Positions 1-9,507 are shown, numbered from the stretch's first letter. The stretch is 46,141 nucleotides of DNA from Chloroflexota bacterium (GCA_024275635.1 JAJRYT010000236.1:1-46141); one strand, 5' to 3'. Program-made: numbers and translations. The notes: generated by a model from the sequence alone, not told the origin.

Positions 1-142
1 GGAGATGGTGATGCCTGGGGATAATGTGAACTTGATGGTGGAGTTGATCACCCCGGTGGCATTGGAGAAGGGCAGCAGTTTTGCTATTCGCGAAGGCGGC
101 CTGACCGTTGGCGCTGGCGCCATTACTGAGATTATAAAGTAA
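1..142 (+). CDS. tuf: Elongation factor Tu, C-terminal end (partial)
   Basis: Only the last 46 codons are present; the reading frame enters at base 2 and stops with TAA at 140-142. The peptide contains [29 protein letters not shown] and [11 protein letters not shown], which are the conserved beta-strands of EF-Tu domain 3, so this is the GTPase that delivers aminoacyl-tRNA to the ribosome. tuf directly before rpsJ is the common bacterial str-S10 order. The rest of the gene lies to the left of the window. Confidence 0.95.
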   Translation, partial: EMVMPGDNVNLMVELITPVALEKGSSFAIREGGLTVGAGAITEIIK

Positions 143-152
143 GCAGTGTTTA

Positions 153-190
153 GAAGTGACGTTCCTATTTGGAAACGTCACTTCTTAATT
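153..190 (+). terminator. Hairpin between tuf and rpsJ
   Basis: GAAGTGACGTT (153-163) and AACGTCACTTC (174-184) form a perfect 11-bp stem with a 10-base loop, followed by a weak T-rich stretch (TTAATTT). It could end tuf transcripts or attenuate read-through into the S10 operon. The short, interrupted T-run argues for a leaky rather than a full terminator. Confidence 0.6.
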
Positions 191-200
191 TGAGGCAATT

Positions 201-509
201 ATGGCAAAGCAAAGAATCCGCATTCGTTTGAAAGCATATGATCACCGTGTGCTTGATCAATCAGCAAAGCGTATTGTAGGAACGGCCGAAAGAACCGGTG
301 CGCGTGTGATAGGCCCTGTGCCATTACCGACACGATTAGAACGCTTTACAGTTCGGCGCAGTACGTTCATTGATAAAGATTCTCATGAACATTTTGAGAT
401 TCGTACTCATAAGCGTTTAATTGACGTTGTAGATCCCGACTCAAAGACAATTGACACACTGATGCGGTTGAATTTACCGGCTGGTGTCGATATTGAGATT
501 TCAATTTAG
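201..509 (+). CDS. rpsJ: 30S ribosomal protein S10
   Basis: A 102-residue protein of normal S10 length, with the family start [14 protein letters not shown] and the conserved GPVPLPT and [11 protein letters not shown] segments. S10 sits in the 30S head and, in other bacteria, also pairs with NusB in antitermination complexes. It opens the S10 operon, 58 bases after tuf; the gap holds a hairpin. The ATG at 201 gives the canonical N-terminus. Confidence 0.97.
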   Translation: MAKQRIRIRLKAYDHRVLDQSAKRIVGTAERTGARVIGPVPLPTRLERFTVRRSTFIDKDSHEHFEIRTHKRLIDVVDPDSKTIDTLMRLNLPAGVDIEISI

Positions 510-622
510 GGTATTTGGATCTGGCGGTTGCGAGTTGTTTAGGGCTTCCAGTTGTTAGATTCTAATTCCTCGGAAAGGATGATGCAGCTTCAAAAAATGG
601 CTGACAGTCCTGGGAGGTTAAT

Positions 623-1291
623 GTGAAAGGATTACTAGGCATCAAAATAGGCATGACTCAGGTTTGTGATGAACAAGGCGTTATTGCGCCAGTTACCATA
701 ATTCAAGCTGGGCCATGTTACGTTACTCAAATCAAAACCGAAGAAACAGATGGATATGATGCTATTCAGGTAGGGTTTGAGGAAACGAAAGAAAAGCGGT
801 TAACTAAGGGGCAGAAAGGTCACTTAGGACTCTTGAAATCAGATAAAAAACACCCCCAGCGCAAGAAAGCACAAGGAGTTCCTCCTGTCCGGCACTTGCG
901 TGAATTTCGTACCAAGAATACAGATGATTACAAGATTGGTCAACAATTGACTGTTGAGCAATTTGAAACGGGCGATCATGTTGATGTTATTGGCGTAACT
1001 AAAGGGCGTGGTTTTGCTGGCGTCGTGAAACGGTATGGTTTTGGCGGCGGCATCAAGACACATGGCCAATCTGACCGTCATCGTGCGCCTGGTTCAATTG
1101 GCGCTACATCGGGTACAGCACACGTTTTTAAGGGTAAGAAAATGCCGGGGCGTATGGGTAATGAGCGTTTCACCTCTCAGAACCTAGAAGTTGTCCAAAT
1201 TGATATGGAGCAGAATTTAATAGCGATAAAAGGCTCTGTTCCTGGTAGTAAGGGCGGCTTTGTTATTATTCGGAATTCAGCAAAAGGTTAA
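623..1291 (+). CDS. rplC: 50S ribosomal protein L3
   Basis: A 222-residue L3, beginning [12 protein letters not shown], with the extended-loop region [19 protein letters not shown] that reaches toward the peptidyl transferase centre. The start is GTG at 623 behind a GGGAGG site; the overlapping ATG at 621 is followed at once by TGA, so it cannot be used. A 113-base spacer separates it from rpsJ and shows no other gene. L3 nucleates 50S assembly with 23S rRNA. Confidence 0.96.
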   Translation: MKGLLGIKIGMTQVCDEQGVIAPVTIIQAGPCYVTQIKTEETDGYDAIQVGFEETKEKRLTKGQKGHLGLLKSDKKHPQRKKAQGVPPVRHLREFRTKNTDDYKIGQQLTVEQFETGDHVDVIGVTKGRGFAGVVKRYGFGGGIKTHGQSDRHRAPGSIGATSGTAHVFKGKKMPGRMGNERFTSQNLEVVQIDMEQNLIAIKGSVPGSKGGFVIIRNSAKG

Positions 1292-1304
1292 CGGAGGCGT
1301 TGTG

Positions 1305-1973
1305 ATGAAGGTTCCAGTTTTGAATATGGCTGGCGAGGAAGTGAGCAGCGTCGATCTCCCCGTTAGTGTTTTTGAAGCAAATATTAATCGTGCTCTTATG
1401 CACCAGGCATTAGTTCGTCAAATGGCAAATGCACGGCAAGGCACACATAGCACAAAAGGCCGTTCAGAGGTAAGTCGTACGACTGCTAAGATGTATCGGC
1501 AGAAAGGGACGGGTAATGCGCGTCATGGTAGCCGTCGCGCTCCTATTTTTGTGGGTGGCGGTGTGGCTCATGGCCCTAAACCGCGAAAATATACTAAAGC
1601 CATGCCGCGCAAGATGCGCCGAGCTGCTTTACGGTCGGCGCTGAGTATTAAAGCGGGCAATGGGGATATTGTTGTGCTTGATGAATTGAGCATGGATGTG
1701 CCTAAAACAAAAGAAATGGCCGGAATATTAGCTCGTTTAGTAGAGGGGAAAACGGCCCTCGTTTTGATGGCTGAGCGAGATGAAAATGTAGATAAGGCAA
1801 TCCGTAATTTAGCCTCTGCAAAGGCATTGCACGCAAATTATTTAAATATCCGTGATTTGCTTGGCTATACTAAAATCATCATGCCTTTGTCGTCTCTGGA
1901 AATGATTAACGGCGTTTTGGCTGTAGAGACAGATGATGTCTTTGAGATTGATACTTCTGAAGAGGAGGAGTAA
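1305..1973 (+). CDS. rplD: 50S ribosomal protein L4
   Basis: A 222-residue L4. The conserved RQKGTGNARHGSRRAPIFVGG loop that lines the exit tunnel spans about residues 65-86. ATG 1305 was chosen because it follows GGAGG at 1293-1297; the in-frame GTG at 1302 is an alternative. It lies 13 bases after rplC. In E. coli L4 also represses its own operon by acting on the S10 leader; nothing here shows whether that happens in this organism. Confidence 0.95.
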   Translation: MKVPVLNMAGEEVSSVDLPVSVFEANINRALMHQALVRQMANARQGTHSTKGRSEVSRTTAKMYRQKGTGNARHGSRRAPIFVGGGVAHGPKPRKYTKAMPRKMRRAALRSALSIKAGNGDIVVLDELSMDVPKTKEMAGILARLVEGKTALVLMAERDENVDKAIRNLASAKALHANYLNIRDLLGYTKIIMPLSSLEMINGVLAVETDDVFEIDTSEEEE

Positions 1974-1976
1974 GCA

Positions 1977-2276
1977 ATGCAGATACATTGGCGTGAGATT
2001 ATTCGACGTCCATTAGTGACGGAAAAGAGCAGCTATCTGGTTGATTTGTATAACCAGTATTCGTTTGTCGTTGATTCTCGGGCAAATAAAATGCAAATTA
2101 AGCAAGCGGTTGAGCTGGCCTGGCCTGATGTGACCGTTGAGAAGGTTCGCGTTGCCAATATGCCGGCCAAACGTGCTCGCCGTTGGCGTAGTATGACGGT
2201 GCGTAAATCGGGCTGGAAGAAGGCTGTGGTAACGCTTACTTCTGGAGATAGCATTGATTTGTTTGAGGGTGTTTAA
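1977..2276 (+). CDS. rplW: 50S ribosomal protein L23
   Basis: A 99-residue L23 with the motifs RRPLVTEKS near the N-terminus and VDSRANKMQIKQAVE in the core. L23 sits at the tunnel exit and docks trigger factor and SRP. It starts 3 bases after the rplD stop. The tail MPAKRARRWRSMTVRKSGWKK is the usual basic RNA-binding extension. Confidence 0.95.
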   Translation: MQIHWREIIRRPLVTEKSSYLVDLYNQYSFVVDSRANKMQIKQAVELAWPDVTVEKVRVANMPAKRARRWRSMTVRKSGWKKAVVTLTSGDSIDLFEGV

Positions 2277-2375
2277 TCGTTAATTGTTTATTTTGAGCAG
2301 GGATGAGGGTTTCAAGGCGACAGGGGTTATGTTCCTGTCGGTTGAAGAAGCCTGATGTCCGTCTCTGGAGGAATT

Positions 2376-3215
2376 ATGCCTATTAAAGTTTTTAAGCCGA
2401 CATCTCCAGGTCGCCGTGATATGAGCGGTCAGACTTTTGAGGAGATCACGCGTTCCCAGCCGGAACCATCTTTGGTTAGGGGTTTGCGGAAGCGGGCCGG
2501 GCGCAATTTTCGTGGCAAGATAACGGTTCGTCACCGCGGTGGCGGCCATAAGCGCCTTTATCGTCAGATTGATTTTAAGCGGGATAAGCTGGGCATTTCG
2601 GCGCGGGTGGATTCGATTGAGTATGATCCCAATCGCTCGGCCCGGATCGCGCTGCTTGTTTATAAGGATGGCGAAAAGCGATATATTATTGCGCCGTTGG
2701 GATTGCGTGTTGGTGATGTGGTAATGAGTGGTGTGGACGCGGAGATTCGTCCGGGGAATGCGTTGCCTTTGCGGTGGATTCCTTTGGGTACCTTAATTCA
2801 TAATATTGAACTACAGGTTGGACGTGGCGGCCAATTGGTGCGTTCGGCGGGAACATCGGCGCAATTAATGTCGAAAGATCATCCGCAGTATGTGCTTTTG
2901 CGATTGCCTTCCGGTGAGGAACGGTATGTACCCCAGGATTGCCTGGCAACAATTGGCCAGGTTGGTAATGTGGAACATGGTCATGTTAAGCTGGGTAAGG
3001 CTGGGCGTAAACGGCATATGGGTATCCGACCCACGGTTCGTGGTTCGGCTATGAATCCGAATGACCATCCGCATGGTGGCGGTGAGGGTCGCTCTCCTAT
3101 CGGTATGCCAGGCCCCAAGACGCCTTGGGGAAAGCCGGCATTGGGACGGCGTACTCGTCGAAATAAAGCTACGGATAAGTTGATTTTCCGTCGCCGGACT
3201 AAGAAGCGTCGGTAG
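2376..3215 (+). CDS. rplB: 50S ribosomal protein L2
   Basis: A 279-residue L2. The N-terminus [16 protein letters not shown] matches the family, and the C-terminal part carries [14 protein letters not shown], which includes the histidine region close to the peptidyl transferase centre. ATG 2376 was chosen over the upstream in-frame ATG 2355 because it gives the conserved start; the GGAGG at 2367-2371 is unusually close, with a 4-base spacer. The 99-base gap after rplW contains no gene. Confidence 0.96.
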   Translation: MPIKVFKPTSPGRRDMSGQTFEEITRSQPEPSLVRGLRKRAGRNFRGKITVRHRGGGHKRLYRQIDFKRDKLGISARVDSIEYDPNRSARIALLVYKDGEKRYIIAPLGLRVGDVVMSGVDAEIRPGNALPLRWIPLGTLIHNIELQVGRGGQLVRSAGTSAQLMSKDHPQYVLLRLPSGEERYVPQDCLATIGQVGNVEHGHVKLGKAGRKRHMGIRPTVRGSAMNPNDHPHGGGEGRSPIGMPGPKTPWGKPALGRRTRRNKATDKLIFRRRTKKRR

Positions 3216-3225
3216 GAGGTAGAGG

Positions 3226-3507
3226 ATGTCACGTTCGTTAAAGAAAGGGCCTTTTGTTGACCCTAAGTTGTTGAAGAAGGTTGAGAAGTTAAATGCGCTG
3301 AAGAGCCGCCAGGTGATTCGTACCTGGTCGCGGGCGAGTACGATTTTCCCGCAGATGGTGGGGCATACGATTGCTGTGTATGACGGCCGTCGCCATGTCC
3401 CAATTTATGTAACTGAGAATATGGTTGGGCATAAGTTGGGCGAGTTCGCGCCTACTCGAACTTTTCGCGGTCATATTGGCAGAGCTGAAAAGAAGGGGAT
3501 TCGTTAA
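3226..3507 (+). CDS. rpsS: 30S ribosomal protein S19
   Basis: A 93-residue S19 starting [11 protein letters not shown], with [20 protein letters not shown] and [13 protein letters not shown] further on. It forms part of the 30S head with S13. An AGGAGG site precedes the ATG, and the gene follows rplB by 10 bases, so it is almost certainly cotranscribed. Confidence 0.97.
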   Translation: MSRSLKKGPFVDPKLLKKVEKLNALKSRQVIRTWSRASTIFPQMVGHTIAVYDGRRHVPIYVTENMVGHKLGEFAPTRTFRGHIGRAEKKGIR

Positions 3508-3509
3508 TC

Positions 3510-3890
3510 ATGGCTGAAGCATTTGAAGTTAAAGCAAAAGCGCGGTTTATTCCTATTTCACCGCGTAAGGTGCGTTTGGTTGTGGATGCCGTTAGAGGTG
3601 TTGGGGCACAAGAGGCGCTGGATAAATTGCGTTTTATGCCTCAGCGGGCAGCTGAGCCTGTTTTTAAGTTGATTCAGTCGGCCGTGGCCAATGCGGAACA
3701 AAATTTTGGTTTGGAAGCGGATGAGTTGTTTGTAAGCCGCATTTTTGCCGATGGAGGCCCACGCCATCGTAAAGCGCCTTATGGCGGGCGTTTTGCTGGG
3801 CGAGGCCGGTTTCGACCGATTGTACGCCGTTCATCTCATATTACGGTTGTGTTAGCTGAGCGTGAAGTGGTGGAGTATGGCGACTTCTAG
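3510..3890 (+). CDS. rplV: 50S ribosomal protein L22
   Basis: A 126-residue L22 with the SPRKVRLVVDAVRG helix and the tunnel beta-hairpin RFAGRGRFRPIVRRSSHITVVL near the C-terminus. The hairpin lines the exit tunnel and is a macrolide-resistance hot spot in other bacteria. It starts 2 bases after the rpsS stop. The last codons (VVEYGDF) extend slightly past the typical family end. Confidence 0.95.
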   Translation: MAEAFEVKAKARFIPISPRKVRLVVDAVRGVGAQEALDKLRFMPQRAAEPVFKLIQSAVANAEQNFGLEADELFVSRIFADGGPRHRKAPYGGRFAGRGRFRPIVRRSSHITVVLAEREVVEYGDF

Positions 3891-3929
3891 TAGTCGCGCG
3901 ACTTTTAATAGTCGCATGGAGGAATAACG

Positions 3930-4598
3930 TTGGGACGAAAAGTACATCCTGTAGGATTCCGTTTGAAGTATATTCGTGATTGGAATGCACGTTGGTTTGC
4001 GGAAGGTAAGCGGTATGAAGAGTTGCTTCATGAGGATTTTGCCATTCGCAAGATGGTTAAGAAGGAGCTGCCTTCGGCTGGTGTTTCTGGGTTGCATATT
4101 GAACGCGCGGCTCCTAACCAGGTTCAGGTGACGATTCACACGGCAAAGCCGGGTATTGTGATTGGTCGTAAGGGATCTTCGGTGAAGGAACTGCGTAATA
4201 AGTTGCGGAATTTGACTCATAAATCGGTGAAGTTGGAAGTTGAGGAAATCTCGCAGCCTGATACAGATGCTTATCTGATTGCGGAGAATATTGCGAGTCA
4301 GCTAACGCGACGTATTTCTCATGGTCGAGCGATGAAGCGCGCGGCTCAGCAGGCAATGCGCCAGGGTGTGGAAGGTATCCGCATTGAGGTTGGCGGCCGG
4401 TTGGGCGGTTCGGAAATGGCGCGGAAGGATAAGGTCTGGGACGGCCGTGTTCCCCGTAATACCATTCGGGCTGACCTGGATTATGGTTTTGCCGAAGCGT
4501 TGACGACCTTTGGTCAGATTGGCGTCAAGGTATGGGTTTATAAAGGCGAAGTCTTGCCGCAGAAGAGCGAGGCGACGGACGTCTATATCAGTGAGTAA
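3930..4598 (+). CDS. rpsC: 30S ribosomal protein S3
   Basis: A 222-residue S3 starting GRKVHPVGFRL, with the KH-domain motif GIVIGRKGSSVKELR and the C-terminal KVWVYKGEVLP strand. The start is TTG at 3930 behind GGAGGA; no ATG gives the conserved N-terminus. S3 lines the mRNA entry channel. The short upstream gap contains a repeated TAGTCGC pattern of no obvious role. Confidence 0.96.
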   Translation: MGRKVHPVGFRLKYIRDWNARWFAEGKRYEELLHEDFAIRKMVKKELPSAGVSGLHIERAAPNQVQVTIHTAKPGIVIGRKGSSVKELRNKLRNLTHKSVKLEVEEISQPDTDAYLIAENIASQLTRRISHGRAMKRAAQQAMRQGVEGIRIEVGGRLGGSEMARKDKVWDGRVPRNTIRADLDYGFAEALTTFGQIGVKVWVYKGEVLPQKSEATDVYISE

Positions 4599-4649
4599 AA
4601 CGGACGGCCGTTTTATCCTGTGTAGAACGAAATTGTTGGAGAATTAGTT

Positions 4650-5066
4650 ATGTTAATGCCAAAACGCGTGAAATATCGCAAACAATTTCGTGGCCGTATG
4701 AGAGGAATGGCTAAGGGCGGCACAGAGCTGCTCAATGGCGAGTTTGGGATACAAGCGCTCGAACCAGGTTGGATTACCAGCCGCCAGATTGAAGCCATCC
4801 GTCGGACGATTGTTCGGCACATGCGTCGCCGCGGTAAATATTGGATTCGGATATTTCCTGATAAGCCGGTCACGACGAAACCGGCCGAAACCCGCATGGG
4901 TAAGGGGAAGGGCGCTGTTGATCATTGGGTAGCTGTGGTAAAACCAGGCCGCATCATTTTTGAAGTGGCCGGCGTACCGGAAGATGTTGCTCGTGGAGCG
5001 TTGAATCTAGCCGGTTATAAGTTGCCCATAAAAACACAAATCGTTTCACGGGAGGATCGGCTCTAA
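4650..5066 (+). CDS. rplP: 50S ribosomal protein L16
   Basis: A 138-residue L16 starting [15 protein letters not shown], with the conserved [20 protein letters not shown] and [15 protein letters not shown] blocks. It binds near the A-site tRNA elbow. The start is set by GGAG at 4638-4641. The stop overlaps the rpmC start (TAATG), so the two are probably translationally coupled. Confidence 0.96.
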   Translation: MLMPKRVKYRKQFRGRMRGMAKGGTELLNGEFGIQALEPGWITSRQIEAIRRTIVRHMRRRGKYWIRIFPDKPVTTKPAETRMGKGKGAVDHWVAVVKPGRIIFEVAGVPEDVARGALNLAGYKLPIKTQIVSREDRL

Positions 5067-5494
5067 TGGCTAATATTGTCGAACTTCGCGGTATGAGTGA
5101 CGATAAGTTGGAGGAGATGTTGGAAAACGCTAGAGAAGAGGTGTTTAATCTTCGTTTTCGCAATGCTTCTTCTCAATTAGATGATTATTCGCGGTTGAAA
5201 GCTGTTCGTCGTGAGATTGCTCAGTTGGAAACGGCGCTGCGTATGCGCCAGATAGCTGAGGAAGCGGCAAGCGCGCAGCCAGAAATTGCGGCTGTGTTGG
5301 CGGACACAGAATGGCAGGTAACAACGCGCTTTAGTTATGAAGATAGCGCCTGGCAGGTTGAGTTTGCCGATGTGGATGGCAATGATTTGGCATCGGCAAT
5401 GGTGGATTTGAATAAAAAACAGCCCAAAAGCCGCAAGGCGCGGTCACAAAGAGTGCAGCCGCGTTTGGTTACTAGTTACGAGATCGCAGGGTAG
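5066..5494 (+). CDS. rpmC: 50S ribosomal protein L29 with long C-terminal extension
   Basis: Residues 1-62 are a normal L29: a helical hairpin with ELRGMSDDKLEEMLENAR and NLRFRNASSQL. L29 usually ends near residue 65-70, but this frame continues to 142 residues. The extra 80 residues include an acidic/hydrophobic stretch (QVEFADVDGNDLASAMVDL) and a basic segment (NKKQPKSRKARSQRVQPR). No stop, shift or new ribosome binding site separates the parts. L29 lies at the tunnel exit, so the extension would be exposed to nascent-chain factors. Its function is unknown to me. Confidence 0.9.
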   Translation: MANIVELRGMSDDKLEEMLENAREEVFNLRFRNASSQLDDYSRLKAVRREIAQLETALRMRQIAEEAASAQPEIAAVLADTEWQVTTRFSYEDSAWQVEFADVDGNDLASAMVDLNKKQPKSRKARSQRVQPRLVTSYEIAG

Positions 5495-5501
5495 GTGAAA
5501 G

Positions 5502-5753
5502 ATGAGAGAACAACGTAAGCGACTGATTGGCGTTGTGACCAGCGACAAGATGGACAAGACGATTGTGGTTGCTGTAACAACTGCCAAACGTCACCCTAAA
5601 TATGGCAAAGTTATGCGTCTGGTAAAGAAGTATAAGGCGCATGATGAGAAGAATGAGTGCCATATTGGTGACCGGGTTCAGATTATTGAATCGCAGCCAT
5701 TGAGCCGCCAGAAGCGCTTTGCCCTGGTTTCGGTTCTTGACCGGGCGAAATAG
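5502..5753 (+). CDS. rpsQ: 30S ribosomal protein S17
   Basis: An 83-residue S17 with the OB-fold motifs LIGVVTSDKMDKTIVV and AHDEKNECHIGDRVQI. It is an early-binding 16S rRNA protein. It starts 7 bases after rpmC with a GTGAAAG site; the spacing fits a continuous operon. Confidence 0.96.
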   Translation: MREQRKRLIGVVTSDKMDKTIVVAVTTAKRHPKYGKVMRLVKKYKAHDEKNECHIGDRVQIIESQPLSRQKRFALVSVLDRAK

Positions 5754-5765
5754 TGAGGCGTAAGA

Positions 5766-6137
5766 ATGATTCAACGAGAAAGCCGTTTAAATGTGGCCGA
5801 TAATTATGGCGCCCGCGAGGTTTTAGTTATCCAGGTAATGGGTGGCTCTGGGCGCCGATATGGTGGCGTGGGTGATGTGGTGACGGCAACAGTAAAGAAA
5901 GCTGTCCCGAATTCGGCCGTAAAAAAAGGAACGATTGTTAAAGCTGTCATCGTCCGCACGAAGAAGGAAATCAAGCGTGAAGATGGCAGTCATATCCGTT
6001 TCGATGACAATGCGGTTGTTATTTTAGCTGCTGATAGTAAGCAGCCTGTAGGCTCGCGTATTTTTGGCCCTGTTGCCCGCGAGTTACGCCAAAAGGGATT
6101 CAGCCGAATTTTATCGCTGGCGCCGGAAGCGCTGTAA
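5766..6137 (+). CDS. rplN: 50S ribosomal protein L14
   Basis: A 123-residue L14 starting [18 protein letters not shown], with the conserved [20 protein letters not shown] and [13 protein letters not shown]. It sits on the 50S interface, where RsfS-type factors can bind to block subunit joining. It follows rpsQ by 12 bases. Confidence 0.97.
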   Translation: MIQRESRLNVADNYGAREVLVIQVMGGSGRRYGGVGDVVTATVKKAVPNSAVKKGTIVKAVIVRTKKEIKREDGSHIRFDDNAVVILAADSKQPVGSRIFGPVARELRQKGFSRILSLAPEAL

Positions 6138-6151
6138 AAAGGTGATGAATG

Positions 6152-6214
6152 ATGGATGATGAATTAAAGGAATCGAGTTCATCTTTCATTCGTGATTTGG
6201 AAGAGGTTTTGTAA
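6152..6214 (+). CDS. Possible 20-residue upstream peptide coupled to rplX
   Basis: A short frame, ATG 6152 to TAA 6212-6214, would encode [20 protein letters not shown]. Its stop overlaps the rplX start as TAATG, the pattern seen for coupled genes elsewhere in this operon, and AAAGGTG lies just upstream. It has no recognisable family, and a 20-codon frame can arise by chance, so this is a tentative call. Confidence 0.25.
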   Translation: MDDELKESSSSFIRDLEEVL

Positions 6215-6555
6215 TGCGTATTAAAGTCGGTGATAAGGTTCAGGTGATTGCTGGAAATTATAAAGGTGTAGAAGGGATGGTGCAGCGGTTGGAGATTAAT
6301 AAAAACCGTGTGGTTGTTTCTGGGGTGAATTTGGTGAAAAAACACCAAAAGCCACAGCAAACTGGCGGCCGTTCCCAGGCACAGGGTGGCATTATTGAGT
6401 TTGAAGCCCCCATTCATATTTCTAATGTAATGCTGCTTGATCCTGAAACGGGTGAGCCAACCCGTATTGGCATTCGCAGGGAACCTTTGGAAGAAGACAG
6501 TTCAAAGACCCGTCGTGTTCGTTATGCCAAGAAGAGTGGCGTAGAACTTGATTAG
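6214..6555 (+). CDS. rplX: 50S ribosomal protein L24
   Basis: A 113-residue L24 with the KOW motif [20 protein letters not shown] at the N-terminus and [20 protein letters not shown] downstream. It starts 50S assembly at 23S domain I. AGAGG at 6202-6206 is a suitable ribosome binding site. The 76-base gap after rplN contains the small coupled frame listed separately. Confidence 0.95.
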   Translation: MRIKVGDKVQVIAGNYKGVEGMVQRLEINKNRVVVSGVNLVKKHQKPQQTGGRSQAQGGIIEFEAPIHISNVMLLDPETGEPTRIGIRREPLEEDSSKTRRVRYAKKSGVELD

Positions 6556-6647
6556 TATGTGAAATATCAGAGGTGAGCCAGGTGGCCCGATGCGTTTGTT
6601 AATTGAAAAAGCGCAGGCCGACCTGCCACTCAACTCGGAGGAATAAA

Positions 6648-7196
6648 ATGGCATTTACGCCACTTAAGGAATTGTATAAAACGGAAATAGCTCCCACTTT
6701 GATGAAGGAGTTTGAGTACGATAATGTGATGCAGGTCCCGCGAATCACTAAGGTTGTGGTTAATGTTGGTGTTGGCGAGGCGCTTGATAATGCTAAAGCT
6801 ATTGAGTTTGCTGTAGGTGACATCACAAAGATAACCGGACAAAAACCGATTATCACACGCGCCAAAAAATCTATCGCTGCTTTTAAGTTACGAGAGGGGC
6901 GTGCGATTGGTGTGAAGGTTACGCTGCGCGGTGAAAGGATGTGGAGCTTTTTTACGCGGTTGGTTCATGTTGCGCTGCCGCGTACCCGTGACTTTCAGGG
7001 GATTTCGCCTGATTCGTTTGATGGGCGTGGTAATTACACGTTAGGTTTACGGGAGCAACTGATTTTCCCTGAAATTGATTATGACAAGATCGATAAGATT
7101 CGGGGTATGGAAGTGAGTATTGTGACGACGGCTAAGACGGATGAAGAAGGGCGTCGTTTGTTGGCCCTGATGGGCATGCCTTTTCGGCAGAATTAA
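6648..7196 (+). CDS. rplE: 50S ribosomal protein L5
   Basis: A 182-residue L5 with [35 protein letters not shown] and [18 protein letters not shown]. It binds 5S rRNA and contacts the P-site tRNA. The frame is open upstream to 6603, but ATG 6648 is preceded by CGGAGG and gives the family N-terminus. Confidence 0.96.
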   Translation: MAFTPLKELYKTEIAPTLMKEFEYDNVMQVPRITKVVVNVGVGEALDNAKAIEFAVGDITKITGQKPIITRAKKSIAAFKLREGRAIGVKVTLRGERMWSFFTRLVHVALPRTRDFQGISPDSFDGRGNYTLGLREQLIFPEIDYDKIDKIRGMEVSIVTTAKTDEEGRRLLALMGMPFRQN

Positions 7197-7238
7197 TGTG
7201 TGACCCGGTTGTGATATCTGGCCGGGCGGGAGAAAAGT

Positions 7239-7421
7239 ATGGCTAAAAAATCAATGATCGCACGCGAAACGAAGCGTAAGTATAAGGTTCGTATTCGCAA
7301 TCGCTGTCGGTTGTGCGGCCGTCCACGGGGCTATATGCGTCGGTTCGGTTTGTGTCGGATCTGTTTCCGTGAGCAGGCGTTGGAAGGGAATATCCCCGGC
7401 GTCGTGAAATCTAGCTGGTAA
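7239..7421 (+). CDS. rpsN: 30S ribosomal protein S14, zinc-binding type
   Basis: A 60-residue short-form S14. Two CxxC pairs at residues 23/26 (CRLC) and 39/42 (CRIC) form the zinc ribbon, followed by [18 protein letters not shown]. This is the short, zinc-containing type as opposed to the 100-residue zinc-free type, and it places S14 in its normal position between rplE and rpsH. Confidence 0.97.
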   Translation: MAKKSMIARETKRKYKVRIRNRCRLCGRPRGYMRRFGLCRICFREQALEGNIPGVVKSSW

Positions 7422-7435
7422 GGCGGAGGTGTATT

Positions 7436-7843
7436 ATGTCAATGAGTGATCCGATTGCTGATATGCTGACACGTATGCGTAACGCCTTGATGCGCCAGCA
7501 TCCGGCGGTTTCTATGCCCCATTCGAAAACGAAGGAAGCTATTGCTAAGGTGATGCAGGCTGAAGGGTATATTGAAGATTATAAGGTGTTGCCGGAAAAG
7601 CCGCAGGCTGTGTTGCAAGTGACTCTTAAGTACACGGGAAATCGCCGCAACTACCGTTCGATTATTACTGGTCTAGAACGGGTAAGTAAGCCGGGGCGAC
7701 GTATTTATGTGGGCAAGAAGGATATTCCCTGGGTGTTGAGTGGTATGGGTGTTGCCATCATGACAACTTCTAAGGGTATTATGACAGGGCAGCAGGCTCG
7801 TAGCCAAGGTGTTGGTGGCGAAGTCGTCTGTAAGGTCTGGTAG
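7436..7843 (+). CDS. rpsH: 30S ribosomal protein S8
   Basis: A 135-residue S8 starting MSMSDPIADMLTRMRNA, with the conserved C-terminal region GIMTGQQARSQGVGGEVVCKVW. A GGAGG at 7425-7429 fits ATG 7436; ATG 7442 is a poorer alternative. S8 binds helix 21 of 16S rRNA and in E. coli represses the spc operon. Confidence 0.96.
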   Translation: MSMSDPIADMLTRMRNALMRQHPAVSMPHSKTKEAIAKVMQAEGYIEDYKVLPEKPQAVLQVTLKYTGNRRNYRSIITGLERVSKPGRRIYVGKKDIPWVLSGMGVAIMTTSKGIMTGQQARSQGVGGEVVCKVW

Positions 7844-7856
7844 CTGGAGGTTTGTG

Positions 7857-8399
7857 ATGTCTCGTATTGGGAATTTACCCATTCAATTACCGAAGGGTGT
7901 TAATGTTGAGATTAAGGGGGCTGCGGTTAATGTGAGCGGCCCTAAGGGGAAGCTTGCGCAGTCATTTCATCCGGAAATGGCGGTTGAGTTGGATGGTGGT
8001 GTTTTGTTTGTGAAACGGCCGTCTGACTCTCGCCAACATAAAGCGCTTCATGGATTGACTCGTTCTTTGTTGAATAACATGGTTCTGGGGGTCAGTGAAG
8101 GCTTTTCTAAGACGTTAGAAATTGAAGGTGTCGGTTACCGGGCGGCGATGGAAGGCAAAGCGCTGGTTTTGACTGTTGGCTATTCGCATCCGGTTCGTTT
8201 CGACCCGCCGCAAGATGTTGTTTTTGCGGTGGAAGACCGCAGTAAAACCGTGATAATTTCTGGTATCGACAAGCAGGTTGTGGGCGAAATTGCGGCTCAG
8301 ATTCGCAAGGCGCGGCCGCCGGAACCTTATAAAGGTAAGGGCATTCGTTACCGGGGTGAATATGTTCGCCGCAAGGCCGGTAAGGCTGGTAAGGTGTAA
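7857..8399 (+). CDS. rplF: 50S ribosomal protein L6
   Basis: A 180-residue L6 with the N-terminal [14 protein letters not shown] and the C-terminal signature [26 protein letters not shown]. It lies by the sarcin-ricin loop and factor-binding region. GGAGG at 7846-7850 supports ATG 7857; the frame upstream to 7809 overlaps rpsH and is not needed. Confidence 0.96.
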   Translation: MSRIGNLPIQLPKGVNVEIKGAAVNVSGPKGKLAQSFHPEMAVELDGGVLFVKRPSDSRQHKALHGLTRSLLNNMVLGVSEGFSKTLEIEGVGYRAAMEGKALVLTVGYSHPVRFDPPQDVVFAVEDRSKTVIISGIDKQVVGEIAAQIRKARPPEPYKGKGIRYRGEYVRRKAGKAGKV

Positions 8400-8415
8400 T
8401 ATAGGGGTTAATGCT

Positions 8416-8778
8416 ATGGCAGTTAAATCGCGTAAGGCACGGCAGCGGCGTCATCGTCGTATCCGTATGAAAATTTCAGGGACACCGGATGTCCCGCGTT
8501 TGAATGTGTTTCGCAGTCTGGATCACATTTATGTGCAAGTAATCGATGATGTGAACGGCCGTACGCTGGTATCGGCCTCCACGCTTGATAAGAAGCTGCA
8601 ATCCGAGTTAGAAGGCAAGCATAAAGCTGAACAATCAGTTATCGTTGGCAAAACTTTAGCTGAACGGGCGGTAGCGGCAGGCATTAAGCGTGTAGTTTTT
8701 GATCGTGGTGGCTATCTATATCACGGCCGTGTGAAGGCTTTGGCTGAAGGCGCCCGTGAAGGTGGTTTGGAGTTCTAG
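8416..8778 (+). CDS. rplR: 50S ribosomal protein L18
   Basis: A 120-residue L18 with the basic start [20 protein letters not shown] and [19 protein letters not shown], ending [26 protein letters not shown]. It binds 5S rRNA. ATG 8416 gives the family start; longer upstream versions overlap rplF. It lies 16 bases after rplF with GGGG as a weak binding site. Confidence 0.95.
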   Translation: MAVKSRKARQRRHRRIRMKISGTPDVPRLNVFRSLDHIYVQVIDDVNGRTLVSASTLDKKLQSELEGKHKAEQSVIVGKTLAERAVAAGIKRVVFDRGGYLYHGRVKALAEGAREGGLEF

Positions 8779-8792
8779 GTTAGGAGAATGTA

Positions 8793-9323
8793 ATGGGTCA
8801 AAGACGACAAGGATTTCGCAACCAGGATCGAGACGAATTTGATGAGCGGATTATTGATATCACCCGCGTGGCTAAGGTTGTAAAGGGTGGTCGCCGGTTT
8901 GCTTTCCGGGTTTCGGTTGTGGTTGGTGACAACAAAGGGAATGTTAGTGTTGGTATTGGCAAAGCGCGTTCAGTTCCAGACGCCATTCGCAAGGCATTGG
9001 AATCGGCGCGTAAATCAATGGAGCCGGTGTCAATGGTTGGCAGCACAATCCCGCATGAGGTGATGGGCGTGCATGGCGCGGCCAGAGTGTTGCTGAAACC
9101 GGCTTCGCCGGGGACAGGCGTTATTGCCGGCGGCGGCGTTCGTGCGGTCATTGAAGCGGCCGGATATCGTGATATTTTGTCTAAATCGTTGGGCAGCAAG
9201 AATGTGTTGAATGTTATGCTGGCAACGGTTAACGGTTTGCAGCAACTGAAAAGCGTACAGCAGGTTGCAGCTGATCGGGGCAAAGAAGTGGCTGACGTTG
9301 CGCCGTTTTGGAGTCGTGACTGA
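8793..9323 (+). CDS. rpsE: 30S ribosomal protein S5
   Basis: A 176-residue S5. The double-stranded-RNA-binding-like N-domain carries [16 protein letters not shown] and the C-domain [19 protein letters not shown]5 helps maintain decoding accuracy and mRNA helicase activity at the entry channel. TAGGAG precedes ATG 8793. The TGA stop overlaps the rpmD ATG. Confidence 0.96.
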   Translation: MGQRRQGFRNQDRDEFDERIIDITRVAKVVKGGRRFAFRVSVVVGDNKGNVSVGIGKARSVPDAIRKALESARKSMEPVSMVGSTIPHEVMGVHGAARVLLKPASPGTGVIAGGGVRAVIEAAGYRDILSKSLGSKNVLNVMLATVNGLQQLKSVQQVAADRGKEVADVAPFWSRD

Positions 9324-9505
9324 TGGCTAAATTAAAAATAACGTATAAAAAAAGCGCTATTGGGTATCACGAAAGTCAGAAAGGGACGATAAAAGCGCTG
9401 GGTTTTCGTAAATTAGGGCAGACAGTTGAGCATGAGGATACGGCCGTTATTCGCGGCATGATCAACAAAGTCAGTCACCTACTATCAGTGGAAGAGGAAA
9501 AATAA
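9323..9505 (+). CDS. rpmD: 50S ribosomal protein L30
   Basis: A 60-residue L30: [20 protein letters not shown], then [23 protein letters not shown]. It starts inside the rpsE stop (TGATGG), so it is coupled to S5. From here the third-position usage moves from T/G toward A/C, unlike the genes before it. Confidence 0.95.
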   Translation: MAKLKITYKKSAIGYHESQKGTIKALGFRKLGQTVEHEDTAVIRGMINKVSHLLSVEEEK

Positions 9506-9507
9506 CA

